64,000 nucleotides of DNA. Source: Primulina eburnea. Taxonomy: Eukaryota; Streptophyta; Magnoliopsida; Lamiales; Gesneriaceae. The stretch lies in the NCBI RefSeq assembly GCF_022965805.1, contig NC_133108.1, forward strand, positions 44,896,051 through 44,960,050, read 5' to 3'. Positions 13,602 to 25,801 of the stretch are shown in pieces; the stretch's first letter is position 1, and each line of letters starts with the position of its first letter. The notes beneath the pieces were generated by a model that did not search any database, was not told the DNA's origin, and saw only the letters and a program-made list of their open reading frames with translations. A program made the position numbers and the translations under genes.

Positions 13602-13674
13602 GGGGATGTAGCTCAGATGGTAGAGCGCTCGCTTAGCATGCGAGAGGTACGGGGATCGATACCCCGCATCTCCA
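13602..13674 (+). tRNA. trnA-AGC: tRNA-Ala (AGC)
   Basis: A 73-nt cloverleaf. The acceptor stem GGGGATG pairs with CATCTCC (one G-T pair) with discriminator A. The D arm has the GCTC/GAGC stem. The anticodon arm TCGCT..AGCGA-type stem carries AGC at 13635-13637. The T arm is CGGGG ATCGATA CCCCG-like with the B-box GGGATCGATACCCC. No intron. It is followed within a few bases by T-rich runs (13678-13699) that serve as the Pol III terminator, and preceded by a CAACA motif common before plant tRNA genes. It is a nuclear-type gene. It lies about 280 bp upstream of the THFS start codon on the same strand. Confidence 0.96.
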
Positions 13675-13675
13675 C

Positions 13676-13700
13676 AATTTTATTTTTTTTTTTATTTTTG
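13676..13700 (+). terminator. Pol III terminator of tRNA-Ala
   Basis: Runs of T (4, then at least 10, then 5) begin within a few bases of the tRNA 3' end. Four or more T residues on the coding strand stop RNA polymerase III. Confidence 0.8.
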
Positions 13701-13710
13701 CACACGTGCT
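13701..13710. promoter_or_regulatory. G-box (CACGTG) upstream of THFS
   Basis: CACACGTGCT contains the G-box core CACGTG about 245 bp before the THFS start codon, between the tRNA terminator and the probable 5' UTR. G-boxes bind bZIP and bHLH factors and act in light or ABA responses (family knowledge). A single 6-bp match is weak evidence of function. Confidence 0.35.
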
Positions 13711-13952
13711 GGAGAACCAAAGGTAAGAAAAGTCAACTCAGTTAACGTTGGGATGTGTGTGGTTGTCCTGGGCACCGATAAGATTATCTATCTCCCAAGA
13801 ATCGTTCACTCACTCTGAGCTCAGATTCCAAGATTTCCCTGCACTTTTCTTGTTTTTTTTCCAAGTCGAGAAGATTTCCCAGGATTCAGAGTCTGGATCC
13901 AAATCTTGAAACAAATATACAAAAAGGAAACCGTCCAAGATTCGAGATTTGA

Positions 13953-16846
13953 ATGGGGAAGACAGTGAGAAAATTGGAGGTGGCGTCACCAGTGCCAGCA
14001 GATATTGATATAGCCAATTCTGTCGAGCCCCTTCACATCTCCAAGATTGCCGAAGAGCTCAATCTCACCCCTCATCATTATGATCTCTATGGAAAGTACA
14101 AGGCTAAGGTATTATGTTACATATATTTGTGGTATCCCTTTTATCTCATTGTTCTTTAAGGCGCACACCCTTGTGTGCTTCTCTGTGTTTTGTTTAATTT
14201 AGTTTTTGTCTTCTCCCCATTTTCGAGGCCTGGTCATATATGGTTGAGCTTTGAGAAAAAATCATGTTTCTTGGTGAAGGTGGGTGTTGATCATCTTCTG
14301 TGTATTGGGAGACTCTGCTAATTAAGAGAAAGAAACTCATTAATTCGTTTGTTGGTCCACATTAAAGGCTTGAGTAATGAGATTTATCTAAGGACAGGAC
14401 ATGTAGTTGAATCTCATAACAGATCTGAAAGATAAGGGGTACAACTATGTCGTATGTTTGGAAATGATGATGGGTTCATACATGTTTTCTCGACTCCTCA
14501 TAACTTTTGTACTACTACTTTCGTCTTTTCCAATATTGGATATTGTATAGGAAGTGGCATTATATCGGCTACAAATTAGCTACCAAATGGGGAAGGTGAT
14601 TTGTTGGTAATAAAGGAAACGAGGTTTAGCAATGACAACAATCCAAGTTTATTCTTTGTCTTTTGGCTTTTGGCTGTTGGAGATTTGGGGATTAATCAGG
14701 GTGTTTTTTGAGTATTGGTAGGTTTTGTTATCAGTGCTTGATGAACTTCAAAGAAATGGTGATGGATATTACGTCGTGGTTGGAGGGATTACTCCAACGC
14801 CTCTTGGAGAAGGCAAGTCCACCACCACTGTTGGTCTATGCCAAGCATTGGGAGCTTTTCTTGATAAAAAGGTATTCTTTGGCTTTCTTAGATTTTGGCA
14901 TACCCTGATTTGTTTTCTTTGCCATAAGCTTATGATTTGTTCCCATTTCTCAATGATACTCAAGAAATCAAATCTTGATATTCTGTTTCTCTTAGGTTGT
15001 TACATGCGTTCGTCAGCCGTCACAAGGACCAACTTTTGGTATTAAAGGGGGTGCTGCTGGTGGAGGCTATAGCCAAGTAATTCCGATGGACGAGTTTAAT
15101 CTTCACTTAACTGGGGATATTCATGCAATAACTGCTGCAAATAACCTTCTTGCTGCGGCAATTGATACCAGAATCTTCCATGAATCTACGCAATCCGACA
15201 AAGCTCTTTTGAACCGCCTTTGCCCACCAAATAAAGAAGGAAAAAAGAGTTTTAGTGAAATAATGTTCAGGCGTTTGAGTAAACTTGGCATCTCTAAATC
15301 CAAGCCTGAAGAACTTACACCAGAGGAAGTAAATAAATTTGCCAGGCTTGATATTGATCCAAGTTCCGTCACATGGAGAAGAGTGATGGATGTAAATGAC
15401 CGGTTCTTGAGAAAAATCACGATTGGCCAGGGCCCCGAAGAGAAGGGTATGACACGAGAAACAGGTTTCGATATTTCAGTCGCTAGTGAAATTATGGCAG
15501 TCTTAGCTCTCACAACTTCACTATCCGATATGAGAGAGAGACTTGGGAAAATGGTTATTGGAAATAGCAAAGCTGGTGATCCTGTCACAGCTGATGATCT
15601 TGGAGTTGGTGGCGCTTTGACTGTACTAATGAAAGATGCCATTAACCCTACACTTATGCAAACTCTTGAAGGCACCCCTGTTCTTGTCCATGCCGGCCCT
15701 TTTGCTAATATTGCACATGGAAACTCCTCTATAGTTGCTGATAAAATTGGCCTTAAGCTTGCTGGACCTGGTGGTTTTGTTATCACAGAAGCAGGGTTTG
15801 GTGCTGATATTGGCACGGAAAAGTTCATGAATATAAAGTGTCGATATAGTGGTTTGACGCCTCAATGTGCTGTTATTGTGGCCACGATAAGGGCACTCAA
15901 AATGCATGGTGGAGGGCCCGAGGTTGTGGCTGGGAAGCCTCTGGATCGTGCCTATGTGACAGAGAATGTGGCTCTTGTTGAAGCTGGCTGTGTTAACTTG
16001 GCTAGACATATTTCAAACACGAAATCTTATGGTGTAAATGTCGTCGTGGCTGTCAACAAGTTTTCGACTGATTCTGACATAGAACTAAATGCAGTCAAGA
16101 ATGCAGCATTATCTGCTGGAGCTTTCGATGCTGTAATTTGCACTCACCATGCTCATGGAGGGAGAGGAGCGGTCAGTTGCTCGCTTTTAGCATCTTATTA
16201 AAAAAAAAATTCATTATCAATTTGTTTCACAATCCTGTTTTTACGCTGTCAAATGTTTGGTTAAGAGTGTTCATTATGATCCATCTTGAAAACAACTAAT
16301 ACCAACTCGGCCTTTCAACTTTCGCTTAACTACTTATTTTCCGATTTCAGGTAGATCTTGGGATTGCAGTTCAAAAAGCCTGTGAGAATGCTACTCAACC
16401 TTTGAAATTTTTGTATCCACTGGATACAAGTATTAAGAACAAAATAGAGGCAATAGCGAAGTCGTACGGTGCCAAAGGTGTAGAGTACTCAGAACAGGTA
16501 AAATTTAACTTCAAAGTAGTTATTCATAACATGTTTCCAGTGTACATAAATTTCCCCCTACTTTGAATAGGCTGAGAAACAGATTGAAATGTACAGCAAA
16601 CAAGGATTTTCTAACCTGCCAATTTGCATGGCGAAGACTCAATATTCATTTTCGCACAATGCTTCAGAAAAGGGAGCTCCAAGTGGCTTTGTTCTTCCTA
16701 TCAGAGACGTAAGGGCAAGTATCGGTGCTGGTTTCATCTACCCTTTAGTCGGTACTATGAGCACAATGCCCGGTTTACCAACGAGGCCATGCTTCTATGA
16801 CATAGATCTTGATACCGCCACGGGAAAAGTTATTGGTCTTTCTTGA
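13953..16846 (+). CDS. THFS: Formate-tetrahydrofolate ligase (10-formyl-THF synthetase)
   Basis: ATP-dependent ligation of formate to tetrahydrofolate, giving 10-formyl-THF for one-carbon metabolism; plants have a monofunctional enzyme, thought to be cytosolic. Five exons: 13953-14108, 14722-14871, 14996-16171, 16351-16497 and 16571-16846, all GT-AG and all phase 0, giving 634 aa, the usual length for plant THFS. Visible signatures: [18 protein letters not shown] at the N-terminus, the nucleotide loop [12 protein letters not shown] (80-89), [20 protein letters not shown] after the second intron, [35 protein letters not shown], and the C-terminal [21 protein letters not shown] ending. No targeting peptide is evident. 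The frames on the other strand at 15121-16009 are shadows of exon 3. The gene looks intact and highly conserved. Confidence 0.98.
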
Positions 16847-17319
16847 AAATTTGTGGTCCTTGCTTCTCATCATTTAATGCAAAAAAATGAGAGACTGCGA
16901 GTGAAGTGAAGTGGAATTTATATTTTACTGAATTCATTGTTTTGATATTTTTTCTACTCTTCACGGTTTCTTGAGCAGTTCATGTTCAGAATAAATGAAA
17001 TTTGTTCACCTTTCTTTTATTTTGTCATGGTGCTTTAGAAAGATTTGAGTCGGGATTTCATAAAATCGTCTATTTTTTCCATAGTTTTTTTGGAGCTTTC
17101 GAAACGCGATCTATTTCCTATTGTAAGTGGTGGTGTGACTTGAAGTCATTACCTCAGTTAACCACCATTTAATATGGAAAACAGCACACGCGCAAGAAGC
17201 ACAAATGTCAAAAAAGTGCAGCTACTGCCCAATTCTTTTATGTAGTATAACCCCAATCTCTTAATTCATGCTCACAATTTGTCAAACCAAAACTGAAATT
17301 ATACACACACACACATACT

Positions 17320-17400
<81 letters not shown>

Positions 17401-17482
17401 ATTATCAAGTAGATATTATTCAGATAAAAGCTCATACACGTTGAATTCCAACTCTCAGAACAGAATCTATCAGACCTGATCA
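16847..17482. other. Intergenic gap between convergent THFS and peroxidase genes
   Basis: Convergent 3' ends of THFS (+) and the peroxidase (-). It holds both 3' UTRs and a long AT microsatellite at 17327-17398. No gene is seen. Confidence 0.7.
17302..17398. repeat. (AC)n and (AT)36 microsatellite
   Basis: A short AC run (17302-17314) is followed by an uninterrupted AT run (17327-17398). It lies about 85 bp past the peroxidase stop codon, so it may sit in that gene's 3' UTR. Confidence 0.93.
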
Positions 17483-18876
<1,394 letters not shown>

Positions 18877-18976
18877 TCACTTCGAAAATTAAAAGTATTC
18901 TTGATTCAAAAATTCAGCCCAGCTAGCTAGGTTTCTCTAAATAATTACTATGGTTAACATATACAAATGTTGTTGA

Positions 18977-18986
18977 TTTATATATA
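18977..18986 (-). promoter_or_regulatory. Probable TATA box of the peroxidase gene
   Basis: On the minus strand this reads TATATATAAA, about 105 bp upstream of the peroxidase ATG, a normal position for a plant TATA box with a short leader. The surrounding sequence is AT-rich, so chance is possible. Confidence 0.45.
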
Positions 18987-21170
18987 GGTAGAGATTAGTG
19001 GTGATTAAGAAATATAAAATCCATTAATTCATTAAGATTAACACAACATTAGTTTTATAATTTAATTAGTGCGTATAATGGTGATTAAAAGTTAGTTTAG
19101 TGGTATATATGATATATGGCGGTTTCATTTTTAAATAATTTAGCCTTCATACGGCAATGCTTTCTGAAATCATCATAAATTTTTTTATTAAAATGTTACC
19201 TAACAATTTTGTTATACGGTCAAACAAAAACTATATAGTACGCAGAAAAGTGGGTATAATAATAATATTGTATTAATTTATATAATATATGAAATTTTCA
19301 TACACAGAAATTCACCAAATTTTTTGAGTTTTGATCATTCAAATAATTAAAATTTAATATTAATATAATAATTTTATTATACATAAATTAACGTTGAAGT
19401 TTGCTGACATGTAATATTACCGCAAAAACTACTAATAAAAAACCAAAACTCAAAATATTCGATTAACTAGACGATTTTGGTAATTTTCCCAAATATAAAT
19501 TTATGTATGTATGATATTAAAAATTTGGAGTCGACGACTCTTATTAATTTATTCAATCAGATGAATTGAAATTCGATAATACTTTCGGCGCTATATATAA
19601 AAAAAAATCCAATTTTTTTTTTAATTCAGTGCACCTCTTTTTATTGTATCTTGTCTTCCTTAAGTGTGATCCACATGTGCCAAATACTAGATAAGCAATT
19701 TGGGGATATATGGAAATATTTAATTATATTTATGCATAAGGAAAATGTTATGTGTACATAATGGGTTACATAGAGGCTTACATGTAATTATTAATTAATT
19801 ATTAAATTACAAATAAAACCCTCACCCTAAATTGATAGACTACCTATTCTATTAATTATTTCTTCTCCTATCTCAGCCCTCACTCCAAATCGATTGACCG
19901 TATCTTTCTTCTCCTCTCCCAACCCTCGTTTCCAAATCCATATGCGGTAAAGACGAAGAAAAAATCGAGATCATAGAAATATTCTATTGCTTATCGAGAC
20001 GACCATCTATTCTCTTTGTTTTACATCTCTATTACTGTAAATTAAGGTTAGTTTTTTTCTTCCAATTTGTTGTTTCGTTTGTTTTAGATGTAGATTCGTA
20101 AAAGAGATCGTAGATTGTTTCGTTTGTCTAATCTAATTTTGGCAATATAATAATTTATTATTGTAGTTACAATCATTAATTTTTTTAATTTTAAAAATCA
20201 TTACTATTAATTTTTTATATGATTTATTAAATATTGAAAAATATAATATTTATCAAAATATATTTTTTTTTAAAAAAAAATTGTATGATAAATCTCAGGA
20301 CTTGCATTAAAAAAAACAATTTAATATTATTGATAGGAGAAGAAATAATGAATGGAATGTGTAGTCTATCAATTTAGGATGAGGGTTTAATTGTAATTTA
20401 ATAATTAATTAATAATTACATGTAAGCCTCTATGTAACCCATTATGTACACATAGCATTACCCTATGCATAATACATAAAATAATACTTTTTAACAAAAA
20501 ATATAAACCTCCGTGCACAGTTTTATTCCAACCGGTGCTCTTACTAGGTTTCAACTTTAAATAATAATAAAATCATATATTTATCAAAATAAAGAAATTA
20601 ATATTTTATAAAAAAAAAGGGCCGAGAGAGAAAAATTCTTTTACAATAATTCATGTAAAAATTTATAGTATGTGTCTAATTCAACATATTTCTCTCATCG
20701 ATAAAAATCTTGTTTTAAATCCTTATTTTAAAAAGATTTTATATAGGGACATCGTCATATTAAAATCTATCTTAGCAAAAATAAAGAGAAACAAGATTTT
20801 TTCTTGTATTTGCAACCTCTAAAACTAGCGATTCGAAAATTTATTACAATGTGCTTGCTTGCTGAATTTTCCTGTTTCATTGTTCTTAGGGAATTTTTGC
20901 GTTGATCTCCGACGTTTGTGTGAATAAACTAACATGCATAATATTCTTAATCAATATTCGTCGGCCTTGGTTGTAGTTAGTCACCGCATATTTGTGGGTT
21001 ATATTCTATATTCAGGGACCAAAAGCAATGGAGAAAAATATACTGCTCCAATAGAAGATAGATTTGCTATATACTCTAGGATTCTTGTCCTAATCGAATT
21101 CCAGAGAAAATAAACAAACGAGAAGAATTACTAAGAAGCAAAACAAAATCACCATTCTTCAACTGTAATA
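18987..21170. other. AT-rich intergenic region with MITE
   Basis: Very AT-rich, with no coding signal. Its only clear content is the Mutator-like MITE at 19740-20463, listed separately. Confidence 0.6.
19740..20463. mobile_element. Mutator-like MITE with long inverted ends and 9-bp TSD
   Basis: The ends are inverted repeats of about 105-110 bp. The left end runs from GGAAAATGTTATGTGTACAT to the block AAATTGATAGACTAC near 19850; the right end is its near-perfect reverse complement (about 20354-20463, ending in CATAGCATTACCC). The element is flanked on both sides by TATGCATAA (19731-19739 and 20464-20472), a perfect 9-bp target-site duplication. Long terminal repeats with 9-bp duplications are typical of Mutator-like elements. 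The roughly 500-bp interior encodes no transposase, so the element is non-autonomous. Its left half (about 19860-20110) is pyrimidine-rich and looks like a plant 5' leader running into an intron start, so a captured gene piece is possible but unproven. Confidence 0.85.
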
Positions 21171-21175
21171 CAATA

Positions 21176-21690
21176 ATGGATTCTTTCATGGATAACCACA
21201 ACACGAACCGCCACTTCAACCAGCCAGAAAATTCAAGGCTGTGCAAGAGCGGCTGTGGTTTCCTGGGTTCGGATCGAGGCGAATCGAGGGTTTTGTTCCA
21301 GGTGTTACGAGGATTATTTGAGACTTCAGATAACCAAATCAAAAACTGTTTTCTGACAAAAACCTGCAGTTTCTGAATCTGAGCCCAAGATTAATCATAT
21401 CTCGTCTCAAGATATGGTCAGTTTGACTGATGCCGGCCATGAAGTCTTGCACAATCAGTACCAAAAACAGGTGCGAGTGCGAGTGCTGCGAAAAGAAGTT
21501 GGATTATTGGGATTTGGATGCCGATGTGGGCGGACTTTCTGCGGGATTCATAGGTACCAATACGATGAAGGTAATAAGAGATTGACATCATGTGTTGATG
21601 ATCAAAAACTAAAACTCCACCCGGAGAACAACCATAGGTGTATGATAGATGTTCCATTGGACATTTACGTACGTGCATATATGTAATGGT
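21176..21690 (+). pseudogene. A20/AN1 zinc-finger stress-associated protein (SAP) pseudogene
   Basis: The start MDSFMDNHNTNRHFNQPENS leads into an A20-type finger: RLCKSGCGFLGSDR (from about 21236), then after a +1 shift NRGFCSRCYEDYLRLQ (about 21285-21335). Together these give the C..C...CxxC order of A20. Downstream, [10 protein letters not shown] (about 21465-21495), then after another shift [27 protein letters not shown] (about 21500-21580), is an AN1 finger. The final Cys/His region of AN1 has also lost frame. SAP genes are intronless single-frame genes of about 160-180 codons, so the shifts mark a broken copy. Alternatively these could be sequencing indels, but at least three would be needed. 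In plants these proteins act in abiotic stress and as ubiquitin-linked factors (family knowledge). Confidence 0.75.
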
Positions 21691-23066
21691 CTAGGCAGAG
21701 AAACATATATATTCCTGATGAGTCGTTAATCCAAAGGTAAAGTTTATAACGAATCATAGAAACGCATATTCGATCTTTCTTTAAATTGTGAGCAATATTG
21801 ACATCTCGAAACAGTAAATAATCTCGAACATGTGATGTACGCGCATAATGGTGCTTGAGAGTTAAAAGTCATTCCAATAATTCATAGAAACATAGGTTCT
21901 AATTATATCTGACTGTAAATTTATAACAATACGTAAAACATATATAAAAACATAGAATATTTTATGCATCGTAAATCTAAAAGTAAATTTATAATAAATC
22001 ATAGATTTGAATATAGATTCTTGCATGAGACATTATCGTACAATCTACTAATAGCCAGTTTAACAGAACAAGTTAATTTTGACGTCTCGAACATCATGTA
22101 TTATCCATCAATACTTATAAGAAAGATAGATATATGATTTTAGCATGAGTACCGTGTCTGAAGCTTCGATCTTCAAGATCCAAGTCTGCAACAAAAACCT
22201 AGGCTAAACAAACAAAAAACGAAGAACCACCTTCTTCAGTGCATCCACTTGGCCACTTCAAAGTTCCTGAGTTATAAGAGAATGAAAGGAATGTCACGAT
22301 ATTTAAATCTTAATGCCCCAACCTTTTAAAACTGTATTTTGAAGGAGATCTGGGTCCAAAATCTATGATGTTACCGCAAAGCGGAGATGGAAACTAAGTT
22401 CAAAATAGAATTGCTCTACAAATTTTTTTTTTTACTTCTGTTAATTCGATATGAATTTGGCAGATACGCAGATGAAAATATCGGAATTACAACAAAATTC
22501 TTTTCATCCATTATCTTGTTGATGGAACCAAGTCAAACAGTATGAATATCAATATAATAATTAAGAAAATGCAATTTTTTGGGCATTTTACGTACGCCCA
22601 TTTTACTTTTTGACTCCACAATCTGAGTATCCAAATTTGTTGTTAGAAACATAGAAACCCATGGTCGGAGCGACTTGCGATGAGAATCTCCCAACTCCAA
22701 ATACAGTTAGACAAACTCTTTAAAATTTGATATTTGACCATTTAAACCATACCTTAGAAAATTTGTAAAATAAGGTATATATAAAACCACTCCGTAAATT
22801 ATATCTAAATATCCTGTAGTATAAACCGTGGAGATTTATTCGGTAAAAAAAATCAAAAAAATTATCGAGATAGATATACATGCCATTAGTGGTACGTACA
22901 TGAGCTGATTTAAAAATGAAAAGGGACAACTAAAACAAATGTTGTTCCATTACATCGCACTACATTAACAACCCAATAATGATACAAGACAAAAATAAAA
23001 AATTCGTACAAAAGTGAAACAATCCTCAGTTTCCTGATAGGATGTCGATACAGCTGATGTCGGAAA
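21691..23066. other. Intergenic region downstream of the callose synthase gene
   Basis: No gene seen. The right-hand few hundred bases must hold the 3' UTR of the minus-strand callose synthase gene; no single poly(A) signal can be chosen in this AT-rich sequence. Confidence 0.6.
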
Positions 23067-25758
23067 TCATAGATCGGCATTCGGGTTGTTTCCAGCAAGA
23101 ATAAGAGAGATTTCCAGGCCTCGACTGAAAGCTTGGTTGAACATAAGTCGTGTTTGGAATGTTGAAACAAATGGGAACCACGAAAATAGAGCAATAGGAA
23201 TGAAAATAAGCATCCCCATGGCAGCATCATATAATCGGGCAATGGAGCGTATGGACTTCCAGAGTCTCATTTTCTTCACCACCGGCTTCCAAGCACACGC
23301 AATCTTCAATTAAAAAGAAAGAGAGAATCGAAAGGCATTCAAGGTTAAAACGAGCTAAGTCAATATATGAGAGCTCTAATCTGGACATTCAAACAGAATA
23401 AGACAGATCAATGAATTTCGTTATGACAAAGATGCACAGTTAAAATTTTGACACGCAAATACAATTATAGGTGCGGAGACGACATTTTATGCATAACACA
23501 GTGATGCGTTCACAAAATATTAGAGAACGGAGGATTTTCCTCGCAACTCAAACATGGAGGACAGTTAAAAGATTTACCAGCGAGAAATTTCAAATAAATA
23601 AATATGTTTACGCCAATGATAATTTGTGTACTGTGGGCTACTATATTTAGCACGGCAGATAAATTTATTAGAACATAATCCGAGGTATTGCATTAATCTA
23701 GGTGAGTCTGCTTCATTTTTTCTTTAATCCAACAAAAAATAATCATATTAACCTGAGGGTCTAAAAAGAACAATAATCTCTGTATGATAGTCGTGCTCAA
23801 CATTTTTTGTCCCGTAAATTAGAACGAGTTGAGAAATATCTTATAAAATTTGAGCGCGGAAACTTACAGAAAGAATTCCCCACCCAGTTGGCAGAAAAGC
23901 CAAGATACAAGCAAATATATCAGTGATCGAGAGATCAGTGAACGCGATGGCAACAATCAAGCCAGTCAGAGCAAGCAAAAATGAAAGACCTTGGATGAAC
24001 CGCAGCAGCAGCTGAAAATTGACTGATATCTTTTGACTAAATGTGAACACCTGCAAAATCAAAATAAAACTTTGAATTGGTTGGACCAATGAAGCTAGAG
24101 GTCTCCAATAATTGCAATCTTCAAATATCAGACCTTGAAAAGAAGTATAAGCACAGCAAACACTACCCATGAGAACCCATATACCTGACAACAAAACATA
24201 AGAGAATAAAATTAGTTATTATTTTATCCCACTTCCTCTCTCAACTCCAAGAATGTGTTGTAATCATAAATTCTTGGCACAGATCATGCAGCGATACGGG
24301 AAGACCATAGCATGCTCAACATATCTACGAGGATCATTTTCAAATGTAAACGAGATAAAGCATCATTTTAGATAAATTTCTTTCAGCAAATGAAACGAAA
24401 AAGGAAAAAAAATTGGAGGAAGAAAACAGATCTGACACAAACTATCTCTGACATGCTATGCCAAAATCAAAACTCCTGAGGATATTAGGCAGCTTGAACC
24501 TATAGAATGGCTCATGCAGTCACAAGAAAAATATAGCGGAGTGTTAACTTCTAACTCTAGATTCAACACCTGAGACAAATACCTTCTGGTTGCTCATGAG
24601 AAAACCACCAAGGAATGGCAATGCAAGTCGTTTAAAATGATGTACCTAATGTAGGGAAAAAACTATTTCTCAGACAAGCCAAAAAGTTTGTACCGATAGT
24701 GATGTGTTTGATCCTTGCACATCTAACTTGTAGATGATACCGTACTGGAAGATGAAAAACCGAAGGCTTAAAATGGTCTCCATCACTCTCCCACTGAAGT
24801 TTCGAATATGAGACTGCAACGATAACAATTATTAAAAAGGAGCTCTACAGTAAAAGTATTGATGCCAAAAGATGAGAACTATATTCATTTACACATGGAG
24901 AAGTGACGTGTCACAAATTACTTAGATGTGGAACCAAAACAAAACGCCTCACTCTTTTAATTTTTGGAAAATATTAGTCATAAAAGTTCATATTTCTCTT
25001 AATTCCCTCGGGCTTCCTAACATTTTATTTCATATTAATAACATCAAATTATAATAGCAACATGCCATCCTTGTTAAACCTTGATCATGGAGTACCTTTA
25101 TGTAGTAAAAGAAAATACATCCTTTCGTTTCTCATGAGTGACTAGAATAGGATGTTCTACCAATATTTGCAATCATGGTATCTGCATTATGCAATGCTCA
25201 TGGACCAAGGAAAAAAACCAACAAATAGAAGAATTTTGAGCGTGAATCCCTAATGAATAAACAAGCATATCAAGGTCGATATACAAGAACCAATCATAAA
25301 CATCCATTATGTCCATTACCAGTTCTTCATCCCACCAAGCCTCCCAGCTTTCTTCTCCTTTAACACCAATTCCACCTCTATAAAAAAGCCAGTTCGTCCA
25401 ATCTCGAAAATCCTCTACGGCCCTAGTAATTACAAGAAAAAGGCTTATTCTTGAACCAAGAAGGCCAAAAGGTGGGACATAAAAAGGTGCAAGAATCTTA
25501 CTTCTGCCACTCAAATCCAGATGGATTAAACAAATATGGAGCAAAGAGCCAAGAAATTGCTAGGAACCAACCGCTAACAGTGAGAAGAATATAGGACAAA
25601 GCACCACCTTCATTGTATCCATAGGAAAGATATACCACCAATAACAGAACAATTTCCATCCTGAAGAAAATAGAAAATAAATCTTGGTCAATTCTCAACC
25701 TCAGACAAGTTGGCTCCAACACATTCGTGCGCGCGCGCGCGCGAACACACACACACAC

Positions 25759-25801
<43 letters not shown>

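Noticed and set aside
15121..15828. Long minus-strand frame of 235 codons
   Set aside because: Shadow of THFS exon 3 on the opposite strand; the plus strand has unmistakable THFS motifs.
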